Positions 1 through 8,328 of a stretch of DNA of 64,000 bases are shown here, one piece after another; position 1 is the stretch's first letter, and each line of letters opens with the position of its first letter. The translations under genes and the position numbers were made by a program. The stretch is from RFSX01 sp965248155 (GTDB lineage Bacteria > Bacteroidota > Bacteroidia > Chitinophagales > Saprospiraceae): positions 992,001 through 1,056,000 of the forward strand of contig CBDFIO010000001.1 in the NCBI GenBank assembly GCA_965248155.1. The letters are read 5' to 3'. The notes below the pieces were generated by a model. That model saw nothing but the letters and a program-made list of their open reading frames with translations, searched no databases and was not told the origin of the DNA.

Positions 1-395
1 AGGCATGATCGGCTTCTGAAGCATGGTTGGAATGTGCAGATTGATTAGAAATACGTACCCCAGCCCATTTTAATTTTCCGGTTGTCACATCTTCGGTTCT
101 GTATCGATAAGTGATTTCATAACGGATCGTATCCGATGTTTTAGTAGGATTTGCATCGAAATACATTTTTAGGTCTTTCGTTTGAAATATACCATAATCT
201 TTGGTCGTAACCGTATCCATAATTTGAAAGAGAGAATCCTGATTCTTACAGACTCGAATTGTAATTTCAAGCTCTTCATTGTCAATCGAATTATCATCCT
301 TGTCAACAAGAAGACCAGAAATCTTCTGAGCATCCAGTTCAGTGATAAAAGAAAAAAGTAGGAAAAGACAAGATAGGCCTAATAATCGTTTCATG
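1..395 (-). CDS. Partial secreted protein of unknown function
   Basis: The reading frame runs leftward from an ATG at 393-395 and is open to the window edge, so the C-terminus is missing (131 codons visible). The N-terminus MKRLLGLSCLFLLFSFITEL is a signal peptide, followed by DAQ, a likely cleavage site. The mature part starts with KISGLLVDKDDNSIDNEELE, which reads like a short beta-sandwich domain. The last visible residues, SNQSAHSNHASEADHA, are an Ala/Ser/His/Asn-rich low-complexity stretch of the type found before tail-fibre or adhesin modules in Bacteroidota secreted proteins. The function cannot be named from this fragment. Confidence 0.75.
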
Positions 396-489
396 ATTAA
401 AGCGTTTTAGGGTTAAAAAAATGTATCCTTAATATACCGAAAAAATGATGCTTTTTCAAATTGAATGGTGTTGGTATTGCGAAAATCTG

Positions 490-669
490 TTACTTCTCAA
501 TAAGCTGATCAATCATTTTTATTGTGAGTGGTTTTGTATAAAACTTAAAAGCCATTTTATTATTTATTGCTCGTTCAATATCTACAGGGCTTCTTAATAC
601 TATTAAATACTTTGCCTTCTTGTCATCGTCTAGGAAATTGTATTCATCTAGAAAATCCCTCCTCAATCG
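490..669 (-). pseudogene. Remnant of a response-regulator receiver domain
   Basis: Sixty codons, including the stop, read leftward and end in MAFKFYTKPLTIKMIDQLIE plus K and TAA. This resembles the end of a CheY-like receiver domain: a YLIVLRS beta-strand, a DIERAINNKMAF helix and turn, then the conserved K-P of the beta5-alpha5 loop (YTKPLT). The phosphoacceptor half is missing. A TGA stop lies directly upstream in frame, and a short piece in another frame further upstream (DKLRIAIVYGQKYR) may be more debris. I infer a decayed single-domain response regulator. An alternative is chance similarity, since the fragment is short. Confidence 0.4.
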
Positions 670-781
670 TCAAATTTTTGATTTGATAGATGAAGCTCTT
701 TCTTTTATCGATATTTCTGGCCATAAACAATGGCAATCCTTAATTTATCGTTAATGACTTATTCCTCACAAACTTTATAAC

Positions 782-1924
782 ATGACTTATCTAAAAAACT
801 TTTTTCTAATTTGTTCCGGTGCCAATCATTCCGTACTAAAAAGAACACCAACCGAGATTGATCGTTATGTCGGTATTGGAGCCACAATTTTCTTTACTGG
901 TTTATTTGCAGCTATAGCTTCTGCTTATGCTCTCCATACCGTATTTAATAATTATGTTGTATCGGCTTTATTTGGTCTTCTGTGGGGATTAATGATATTC
1001 AACCTAGATCGATATATCGTAAGTACAATAAAGAAAAAAGGGTCGTTTTTCAGAGATTTCAGTTCCGTATTCCCCAGATTAATATTGGCTATTCTTATCG
1101 CAATAGTAATTGCAAAGCCTTTAGAATTAAAAATATTCGAAAGCGAGATCAATTCAGAATTGCAGTTAATGCAACAGGAAAACTATAAAGAACAAGAGGA
1201 TTTGGTAGATGCAAGGTTTGATGGTGAGATTCCCGTCATCCAGGAAAATATTGCACGCCTAAAAAATGAGATTAATGAAAAAGCAATAATTCGAGATCAA
1301 CTTGATAATGAAGCTATACTTGAAGCTGATGGAACCGGAGGATCTTTGCAAAGGAATATGGGTCCTATATATGCGATTAAAAAAGAAGATGCTTTAAAAG
1401 CTCAAACTGAATTGGATCAAATCAGTCAGACCAACAATAGTCTGATTCTTCAAGAGCAGCAAAGAATTGACCAAATCCTCTCAAATAAAGACGCTGAGCT
1501 TGCTTCTCTGGACAAAGTTGTTCTAGGTGGTTTTGCTGCCAGAATTGAAGCGATGGATAGGTTGTCCAACAAATCAAGTGCAATATTCTATGCTGGTATA
1601 TTTATCATGCTTCTTTTTATAGCCATTGAAACTGCCCCAATTTTTGTTAAGATGATTGCCGAGAGAAGTCCTTATGACTATGTATTAAACAAACATGAGT
1701 TTTCTTTTGAAATGAATCATAAAGCCTATGTGGAAGCATTAGCTGGTAAAACAAATAATAAAGTAAACTTTGAAAACAAGACGGGCGTTTATAAGACCCA
1801 ATTAGCAATAGAAGCAGAAAAGGAGATCAGCAAACAAGCTTTATCTGACAGACTGGAAGAACTTAAAGGAGAGCCGTTGAGTTGGAAGGAATTATTGAAA
1901 AAAGGAAAATTGTTTGAAGTTTAA
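782..1924 (+). CDS. DUF4407 domain-containing membrane protein
   Basis: This 380-residue protein matches the DUF4407 pattern: a short N-terminus with ICSGANHSVLKRTPTEIDRY, then three hydrophobic segments at about residues 29-51, 57-75 and 98-112. A long charged coiled-coil-like region (about 120-260) rich in Glu, Lys and Gln follows, then a fourth membrane segment near 266-288 and a cytoplasmic tail. The NLDRYIV motif after the second segment is typical of the family. The role of the family is unknown; the coiled coil suggests a partner-binding or scaffold function. Its stop codon overlaps the end of the convergent glycosyltransferase gene by four bases. An AAACTTTA box ends four bases before the ATG, so the leader may be very short. 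Confidence 0.85.
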   Translation: MTYLKNFFLICSGANHSVLKRTPTEIDRYVGIGATIFFTGLFAAIASAYALHTVFNNYVVSALFGLLWGLMIFNLDRYIVSTIKKKGSFFRDFSSVFPRLILAILIAIVIAKPLELKIFESEINSELQLMQQENYKEQEDLVDARFDGEIPVIQENIARLKNEINEKAIIRDQLDNEAILEADGTGGSLQRNMGPIYAIKKEDALKAQTELDQISQTNNSLILQEQQRIDQILSNKDAELASLDKVVLGGFAARIEAMDRLSNKSSAIFYAGIFIMLLFIAIETAPIFVKMIAERSPYDYVLNKHEFSFEMNHKAYVEALAGKTNNKVNFENKTGVYKTQLAIEAEKEISKQALSDRLEELKGEPLSWKELLKKGKLFEV

Positions 1925-3192
1925 TTTTCCAGAATTAAGAGAGAGAAGGATTGTTCATCAAATTCGTTTTTCATTTTTTGAGAGAGTTCTCTTGCTCTAT
2001 TCTTATAGTTTTGATTATTCATTAAGTCTAAAATCTTTTCCTCAAAAATTTGATAGTTAAGTTTATTTATGCGAACTCCTTTGGGCCCCAAACCCATTTC
2101 AGATATTCTTTCGTTCCAATAAAATTGATCTACAAAATGAGGCAGTATCAAACTTGGACATGCATACTTTGTAGCGGAATGTATGGTGCCGGCACCTCCA
2201 TGATGAACAATAGCATATACTCTTGGCAATAGCCAGTCATAAGGAATATCATTTGTAAATAAAATGTTTTCAGGAGCATCATCAGTCTGTTTCATGCCTC
2301 CCCAGCTTGTACTGATTATTGTAGGGATTCCATGTTTTTGGAGTACTTCAACCATCATCCGGGAACGATCCATGGTCTTGGTATTCGTCATGCTCCCGAA
2401 ACTGATAAACAATATTCTATTGTGTAACTTGATGAAACTCAAAAGTTCCGGGTCTGCTACAAAATGGGTGGTCTTATCTCTTTCAATATAACCTGAAATA
2501 TAAACGTGGTCTTTCCAATCTTCAGGTCTTTTAAATAGTGTTGGAGACAATGGATAAATTGTCTTTTCTGTGTTCCTTAAGGTTCTTCTGATTGTCCCTG
2601 GAGAATACTTTACATTGGGATAATCTTTAAAATACTTTCTCCCATATCTATAGATAACAATTGATTTTATCCAATTCGTAAAGCTATGGCTAAACAGGTT
2701 TATAACTTTCCCCTTATTGCTGTTCCCTTTTAGACCCATAGCCGTTCTTTCACTTGTTGAGTGGGTCATGTAAGGCAGGGGGCTGACTTGAATTGATCGG
2801 CCTGGATGAGCCATGCCCCATATAATAGAAAAGAGACATTTGGGATGATATAATATTATATCCGGTTTTTCCTCTAATAAAATCTTTTGATGCAAACCGA
2901 CTATTTCGTCCTGAAGCCTTATTCCTTCTTTAGCAATTTTTATGAAAGCGGAAATTCTTTGAAATAAGTTTCCAGACCCTCCCATAAATAATTGTCCTGT
3001 TTGGCCGACAAGAATTCCCAAAAATGCTTTGCTAAAACCATAAAAATTATAAGATAATTCTTCTACAATGGATCTAAACTGCTCTGGAAAGACACAAATT
3101 ATCTCACAGTTATGCTTAGATAATATTTCAGCTATTCCTAAAAATGGTTCTATATCTCCTCGAGTACCTAATGAAAACAAAATGATTTTCAT
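1921..3192 (-). CDS. Glycosyltransferase, UDP-glycosyltransferase/MGT-like (GT1-type, GT-B fold)
   Basis: This 423-residue protein begins with MKIILFSLGTRGDIEPFLGI, the GTRGDxxP signature of the sterol/macrolide glycosyltransferase family. The C-terminal donor-binding half carries ILFISFGSMTNTKTMD and then HHGGAGTIHSATKYACPSLI followed by LPHFVDQFYWNERI. The latter is the PSPG-like nucleotide-sugar box with its HGGAGT and D-Q residues. It probably transfers a sugar from a nucleotide donor to a lipid or small hydrophobic acceptor; the acceptor cannot be told. There is no signal peptide, so it should act in the cytoplasm or at the inner membrane face. The gene is four bases downstream of the alkylation-repair gene and is probably co-transcribed with it. 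Confidence 0.85.
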   Translation of the reverse strand: MKIILFSLGTRGDIEPFLGIAEILSKHNCEIICVFPEQFRSIVEELSYNFYGFSKAFLGILVGQTGQLFMGGSGNLFQRISAFIKIAKEGIRLQDEIVGLHQKILLEEKPDIILYHPKCLFSIIWGMAHPGRSIQVSPLPYMTHSTSERTAMGLKGNSNKGKVINLFSHSFTNWIKSIVIYRYGRKYFKDYPNVKYSPGTIRRTLRNTEKTIYPLSPTLFKRPEDWKDHVYISGYIERDKTTHFVADPELLSFIKLHNRILFISFGSMTNTKTMDRSRMMVEVLQKHGIPTIISTSWGGMKQTDDAPENILFTNDIPYDWLLPRVYAIVHHGGAGTIHSATKYACPSLILPHFVDQFYWNERISEMGLGPKGVRINKLNYQIFEEKILDLMNNQNYKNRARELSQKMKNEFDEQSFSLLILEN

Positions 3193-3195
3193 TGG

Positions 3196-3903
3196 TTAGA
3201 ATCTAGCCATTTTTCTTTTTTTTCCTTGAGAGCCGCGGGCGATTACTTTTTGTATATACTGTGTTGCTAGTGCAACTTTACAAGAAGTATTGCCAACATT
3301 AACATCGACCTTTCCAATAATCTCTGCGACTTTAACTGCATTTTTTGATAATGGTACAACAAAGGAACCTACAGCTATCACAAATGAATTCATTGTATAA
3401 CGAACCCTATTCTGAGATTCATGAACGTCTTTTTCAACGCGTTTTAAAAGTTGCTCCAATAATTTCAGATCTAATTCTTCGTCTTTTCTTAGTGATATGT
3501 GATTAGAAAGAGTAGACCAACCAGCAGAGGCAATATGTTCCTTATCTGATTCTATCCATTCTAATCCAAGTTCCTGCGCAAATGGAGTTTCTGCAGTAAT
3601 CCAGGGAACGGTATATTCTGATATCATATACCAAGTCGAATTTTTAGCCCACTTCTGAAGATCTGACTTTTTCATTTTGGTTTCGTCCGCCATTAAACCT
3701 GCCAAATACATGGCATCTGAATTTCCGGTATTATAGAGCTCTAAAGCCAATGAATGATCTTTTTTTGTCTTCTTTATAATCTTTTTAAGATCCTGAACTT
3801 TCACGCCAAAAAAGGGTTCTTTAACACCATGGTTCAGGAAGACTTTTTTTGTATTGGGATTACCATAGTCTTCTAATTCTGTCATTACTTCATTAAGCGT
3901 CAT
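3196..3903 (-). CDS. DNA alkylation repair protein (AlkD-like HEAT-repeat family)
   Basis: The protein is taken to start at the ATG at 3901-3903 (MTLNEVMTELEDYGNPNTKK), giving 235 residues. A longer frame to 4029 exists, but its extra residues look like untranslated sequence and would overlap the start of the divergent EF-hand gene. The helical text with FLNHGVKEPFFGVKVQDLKK, the W-rich segment WAKNSTWYMISEYTVPWITA and the C-terminal GNTSCKVALATQYIQKV matches the DNA_alkylation (PF08713) family of HEAT-like glycosylases. These excise or bind N3/N7-alkylated purines. The basic C-terminus (GKKRKMARF) fits DNA binding. The individual catalytic residues were not verified, so activity is inferred from the family. 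Confidence 0.8.
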   Translation of the reverse strand: MTLNEVMTELEDYGNPNTKKVFLNHGVKEPFFGVKVQDLKKIIKKTKKDHSLALELYNTGNSDAMYLAGLMADETKMKKSDLQKWAKNSTWYMISEYTVPWITAETPFAQELGLEWIESDKEHIASAGWSTLSNHISLRKDEELDLKLLEQLLKRVEKDVHESQNRVRYTMNSFVIAVGSFVVPLSKNAVKVAEIIGKVDVNVGNTSCKVALATQYIQKVIARGSQGKKRKMARF

Positions 3904-3969
3904 CAGTATTTTTTTTATTTGTAATTTAATGCATAGGCAATTTAAAAAAAAGGCTTTATAATTTTTGTC

Positions 3970-4248
3970 ATGGCAAGTAAAAAAGACATCCTTCGGAAAA
4001 TCAGGATACTTATTACTCAAAATTTTCAAACTGCAGAAGAGGCTTTCAACTTTTTTGATAAGAATCGTGACGGAAATCTTAGTAAAAAAGAATTAAAATC
4101 ACTTGTGAAACGAGCTGAAATCAATGGTTTCATCGCAGGAATAGTTGCAAATAAAATGATCCAGGGACTTGATAAAGATCACGATGAAAAATTGAATTGG
4201 AAAGAATTTAAGAAAGCCTTAAGTAATCTGTTAAGCGAAGACCAATAA
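3970..4248 (+). CDS. Small EF-hand protein
   Basis: This 92-residue protein has two EF-hand loops. The first, DKNRDGNLSKKE, has all canonical Ca2+ ligand positions (D-x-N-x-D-G-x-L-x-x-x-E). The second, DKDHDEKLNWKE, keeps the D, D, D and final E positions but has E instead of the usual Gly at loop position 6. There is no signal peptide, so it is likely a cytoplasmic Ca2+-binding protein. It is divergent from the alkylation-repair gene with a 66-bp gap. A TATAATTTTTG stretch ends two bases before the ATG and may be a -7 box, which would make the transcript nearly leaderless. Confidence 0.8.
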   Translation: MASKKDILRKIRILITQNFQTAEEAFNFFDKNRDGNLSKKELKSLVKRAEINGFIAGIVANKMIQGLDKDHDEKLNWKEFKKALSNLLSEDQ

Positions 4249-4358
4249 TTAATCAATATATTTCTTTAAGTGTCAAATACTCAGTTGATCTTGCAGAACA
4301 CTCATTCTAGATGTCTTATTGAAAATACTCATATAATTTTATATAATTGGAGGAAGAA

Positions 4359-6362
4359 ATGAATTGGCTTAAATTAAAATCAATATTTCAAAATAGCATT
4401 TATTTGTTGATCTTGATATTGAATCTGTTGCAGGCAGGATCACTTTGTGGGCAAAAGGAACTCATCAATTGGACTTACTTTGGAAACGAGGATGGATTTA
4501 AATCTTCAACTGTAAGATGCTTTTTTCAAGATCGAGATGGATTTATGTGGATTGGAACAGAAAGTGGATTATATCGCTTTGATGGATCTGAGTTTAAGCT
4601 ATATGAAAATGATAGCAGAGACTCATTGAGCCTTGGAGACAATAGTATTTATTCGCTTTTACAAGATTCAGAAGGATACATTTGGGTAGGAACAAATAAC
4701 GGATATTCTATTTACAATCCAATTTCAGATAAGTTTAAAGCCTTTAAAGAGTATTATGATGAAGAAGGTCTCCGACATGCCCTAGGCGCAACACTCTCTC
4801 TCATTGAGGATAATCAAGGTCAGATATGGAGAGGTAGTCATGGCATAGGCTTGTGTTTGATAAACCATCATGGAACAAAAAAAATGTTCTCCTACAAAAA
4901 TCCTGATCTCTCACAAGAACAATTAGATAATCTGAACAACACAAACAAAATTATTCAAGATAGATTTGATGATAATATTATTTGGATACTTGGTGAATTA
5001 GGATTATTTAAATTCAACAAACTGACTAATACAATCAGTTTAACAGAAGAGCTAGACAATTATTTCAATCATACAGGCAACAAATTTATGGATTTCCTGA
5101 TAGATGATAATCATATTATCTGGATAGGGAATGAAGGTCTGGGACTTAGAAAATATGATCCCATTAAACAAGGATTTAAATGGATAAAATTTGGAAGCGA
5201 ACAAAATGATAAAATTTTTCCCAACGTTGTAACTTCTTTAAGAGTAAAATCTGCAAACGAACTTTGGCTAGGTTTCTATCACGAAGGTCTTGCTTATTTT
5301 AATACCGATAGAGAAGAACTCCATTACTTGAACTACAATTATGCTGGAATTAATTGGGACAACATAATTGTAGGTTGTGATAAAATATATATGGATAAAA
5401 GTTCAAATATTTGGACAAATTATGGATTTGGACTGGCTGTTGTACATCAAAATAACAACAGGTTTGATAACTCAAGTTTTAGAAATCAATTTAATATCGA
5501 TGATAAAAAATCATACTTCAGATTCCTCATAGATAGTGTAGAAAATGTATACTACGTTCTTGGAACCGGTGAAGGTTTTTTCGTATTGGATCCAAACGAT
5601 AACTCTGTACTTCCGGCATCAGAAATTGTAGATATAAATGAAGAAATGTGCATGCCTTTTGAGTTTGCAAAGACACCAAATGGAGAGATATGGGTCACTG
5701 GAAACACAATATTCTACAATTACGGTACATCTGGACTTTTTAAATTTGATAAGCTGAAACAAGGATTCGAACTCATCCCATTTCAAGGAAATCCCACTTT
5801 TTTTAAGAATAAACAAATGAGTGCCTTGTTTGTAGATAGTGAAGATCTAATTTGGGCTGCCAACATTCATAATGAATTATATTGTTTTGATCAAAAAAAT
5901 GATACAGCATATATATATTCACTTGATCATCCTAAATATAAGCGGGAACAAGAAAAGATAGATTCTAAGTCATATAAAACGGTAGTAGACACTTTTGATA
6001 ACTTACCATATACAAGATACATTCATGAATTTAGCGAAGACCCAAATGGAAAAATTTGGTTCTCCAGTATTGCAGGACTAAATGCTTTTGACAAAAAATC
6101 GAACAAATTCATTCGGATAAAGAACAAAACTCAAGGTCCAAAGAGTTTAGCTTCTCATAATATCAAAGATATTGAAGTAGATAAAGATGGATATCTGTGG
6201 GCAGCTTCCATAGGGAGCGGTGTTTACAGATTAAATACAAATAATCTCGAAAACGATACCATTATTAAATTTACTACCCAAGATGGTTTGCTCAACAACA
6301 ATATTTGGATTTGTACAATTGACTGTAAATCGTCAAATAAAAGTGGACCATTAAGTGAATAA
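4359..6362 (+). pseudogene. Two-component-regulator propeller sensor, 3' end cut off by IS copy 1
   Basis: The start is set at ATG 4359, five bases after a clear GGAGGA ribosome site; a TTG twelve bases upstream is also in frame. A hydrophobic signal or anchor (SIYLLILILNLLQAGSLCGQ) is followed by repeated propeller blades of the Reg_prop type, e.g. QDRDGFMWIGTESGLYRFDG, QDSEGYIWVGTNNG and DKDGYLWAASIGSGVYRLNT. This is the periplasmic sensor part of hybrid or classical systems in Bacteroidota. Native sequence ends at DGLLNNNIWICTID (base 6323). The last 12 residues and the stop are read from the IS inverted repeat. The expected last blades, Y_Y_Y domain, membrane helix and kinase or DNA-binding output are absent, so signalling should be lost. 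Confidence 0.85.
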
Positions 6363-6398
6363 AATTAAGTTATACATAACTATTAAATTCACTTTATT

Positions 6399-6749
6399 AT
6401 GACCAAGAAAAACAAATCAGCAGAATCTTATGTCCGAGATGTAAAAAGAAGGACAAGACGTAAATTTTCTACAGAAGAAAAGATTAGAATAGTCATTGAA
6501 GGATTAAGAGGAGAACAAAGTGTTGCTTCTCTTTGTAGAAGAGAAGAGATTTCACAACCACTATATTATAAGTGGAGTAAAGATTTCATGGAAGCAGGGA
6601 AGAAACGTTTAAAGGGAGACACAGAACGTGAAGCCAACACTTCAGAAGTTCAACATCTAAAGACAGAAAATCAAGACCTTAAAGAGGTAGTAGCAGAACT
6701 TACCCTGAAAAATCGTGTGCTTAAAAAAAGCTTGAATGGAGTAAAATAA
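6399..6749 (+). CDS. IS3-family transposase OrfA, copy 1
   Basis: This 116-residue protein carries an N-terminal helix-turn-helix (RRKFSTEEKIRIVIEGLRGE, then SVASLCRREEISQPLYYKW) and a C-terminal leucine-zipper-like coiled coil (EVQHLKTENQDLKEVVAELT). OrfA binds the terminal repeats and partners OrfB. Near its 3' end lies a run of seven A followed by G (6723-6730). A -1 shift there enters an open frame reading KLEWSKIKFKKY and continuing straight into OrfB, so an OrfAB fusion can be made. Confidence 0.9.
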   Translation: MTKKNKSAESYVRDVKRRTRRKFSTEEKIRIVIEGLRGEQSVASLCRREEISQPLYYKWSKDFMEAGKKRLKGDTEREANTSEVQHLKTENQDLKEVVAELTLKNRVLKKSLNGVK

Positions 6750-6763
6750 AATTCAAGAAGTAT

Positions 6764-7747
6764 ATGCGATTTACAGCAAAAGAAAAGATGGAACTGATTA
6801 GGCTGGTTGAGCAATCCGAATGGAGTGTTAGAAGAACTCTCAAGGAAATTGGTATTCACAAATCAACCTTTTACAACTGGTATAAGAAATATCGGGAAAA
6901 TGGAATTGTAGGATTAGAGGAAAAGAAAAGTACAAGGAAGCATTACTGGAACAAGATTCCTGATCGGATCAGGTCTAATATATTGAATCTGGCACTGGAA
7001 GTTTCAGAGCTTTCTTGTAGAGAATTGGCTTGCAGGTATACTGATGAGAATCAATACTTTATAAGCGAAAGCAGTGTTTACAGAATATTGAAATCTGCTG
7101 GACTGATAAACCCTCCTCATTATGATCTGATATCTGCCGCAGATGAATTTAAAGACAAAACAACAACTGTCAATCAAATGTGGCAAACTGATTTTACTTA
7201 TTTCAAAATCATTGGCTGGGGATGGTATTACCTATCGACTATATTAGATGATTATTCTAGGTACATTATAAGTTGGGAGTTGTGCTCAACGATGAAAACC
7301 CTTGATGTAAAAAATACTTTGAATCAGGCATTAAACCATCCAAATGTAAATTTGAATAAACCGCCTAAGTTATTATCTGATAATGGATCTTGTTATTTAA
7401 GTCAAGAGTTGAGCTCTTATTTGGATGATTACAAAATTAAACATGTGAGAGGAAGACCTGGTCATCCTCAAACGCAAGGCAAGATTGAAAGGTATCACAG
7501 AACGATGAAAAATGTAATTAAACTGGATCATTATTACAGCCCAGGTGAATTGAGTTTTCGTCTTTCACAATTTGTAAAATATTATAACCATCACAGATAT
7601 CATGAATCTTTACAAAACTTGATACCAGCAGATGTTTATTATGGATTAAAAGAAGAAAAACTGAAGAGAAGAAAATTATGTAAACACAAAACATTTAAAA
7701 AACGCAGACAAAAATATTTCAATTTAACTTTTAAAAGTGTAACTTAA
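6764..7747 (+). CDS. IS3-family transposase OrfB (DDE integrase catalytic domain), copy 1
   Basis: This 327-residue protein starts with a second helix-turn-helix (LVEQSEWSVRRTLKEIGIHK), then an HTH_21-like linker and an rve integrase core. The catalytic triad is visible: D143 in MWQTDFTYF, D206 in LLSDNGSCYL and E242 in GKIERYHRTM, with 35 residues between the second and third (DD35E). The frame is -1 relative to OrfA and stays open upstream of the ATG, consistent with production as a frameshift fusion. It has the same protein sequence as copy 3, so it could be active. Confidence 0.92.
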   Translation: MRFTAKEKMELIRLVEQSEWSVRRTLKEIGIHKSTFYNWYKKYRENGIVGLEEKKSTRKHYWNKIPDRIRSNILNLALEVSELSCRELACRYTDENQYFISESSVYRILKSAGLINPPHYDLISAADEFKDKTTTVNQMWQTDFTYFKIIGWGWYYLSTILDDYSRYIISWELCSTMKTLDVKNTLNQALNHPNVNLNKPPKLLSDNGSCYLSQELSSYLDDYKIKHVRGRPGHPQTQGKIERYHRTMKNVIKLDHYYSPGELSFRLSQFVKYYNHHRYHESLQNLIPADVYYGLKEEKLKRRKLCKHKTFKKRRQKYFNLTFKSVT

Positions 7748-7893
7748 TTTTATTCACTTATTGTCCACTTTGGTTTGAAGACCTACAAGGGTGATAAATT
7801 AAAATTAGTATCGTATTAAAGGTAATAAAAAAACACTTTTTTAAAATTCTTGAGGCATAAACAGAATTTATTTTAATTGGTATGTATTGTAGA

Positions 7894-8328
7894 TTAAATC
7901 TCTCCAATATCCTCATACCAGAGCTCCGGAGATTGGCTTATAAAGTTTTTCATTAATTCAATGCATTCTCTAGAGTTGAGTATTATAACTTCTACTCCGT
8001 GATCTTCCAAAAACTCTTTCGATCCCTTGAAAGTTTGATTTTCTCCCACAACTACTTTTGGTATATTAAACTGAACTATTGTTCCGCCACACATGTAACA
8101 TGGCATTAAAGTAGAGTAAATAACACAGTCTTTGTAGGAACCAACACGGCCCGCATTATTAAGACAGTCCATCTCACCATGAAGAATCGGATTATTCTCT
8201 TGTACTCTTTTGTTGTGTCCCTTGGAGATTATTTGTCCATTTTTAACAAGAACAGAACCAATGGGTATCCCTCCTTCGCGTAAACTTTTGTTCGCTTGCT
8301 CAATGGCTTCACGCATAAATGGATCCAT
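7894..8328 (-). CDS. Cytosine deaminase, yeast FCY1-like (CDA fold)
   Basis: This 144-residue protein has the zinc deaminase signature: HGEMDC supplies the His ligand and proton-shuttle Glu, and TLMPCYMC supplies the two Cys ligands. From memory, the wording outside the motif is close to fungal cytosine deaminase: GGIPIGSVLVKNG, GHNKRVQ, the KVVVGENQTFKG segment and the C-terminal LWYEDIGE. Yeast FCY1 ends with a nearly identical WFEDIGE. It should convert cytosine to uracil and ammonia. It is the last gene of the pyrimidine operon; its start overlaps the preA stop by one base. E. coli instead uses the unrelated amidohydrolase CodA. A guanine deaminase or a broader deaminase is a less likely alternative. 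Confidence 0.82.
   Translation of the reverse strand: MDPFMREAIEQANKSLREGGIPIGSVLVKNGQIISKGHNKRVQENNPILHGEMDCLNNAGRVGSYKDCVIYSTLMPCYMCGGTIVQFNIPKVVVGENQTFKGSKEFLEDHGVEVIILNSRECIELMKNFISQSPELWYEDIGEI

Larger units (their letters stand above)
6324..7787 (+). mobile_element. IS3-family insertion sequence, copy 1 (1,464 bp)
   Basis: The boundaries come from comparing three copies in the window: the shared sequence begins TGTAAATCGTCAAATAAAAG and ends GGTTTGAAGACCTACA. The ends form imperfect inverted repeats of about 50 bp. The right end reversed reads TGTAGGTCTTCAAACCAAAG, and both ends continue with GTGGAC and AAGTGAATAAAATTAAGTTA. TG...CA tips, two overlapping-phase frames and a DD(35)E transposase place it in the IS3 family. 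The bases flanking the ends (GAC on the left, AGG on the right) are not a direct repeat, so this copy no longer has a visible target duplication. Confidence 0.92.

Noticed and set aside
3904..4029. Longer N-terminus for the alkylation-repair protein
   Set aside because: The extra 42 residues are rich in Lys, Phe and Cys, unlike the family, and would overlap the start of the divergent EF-hand gene.
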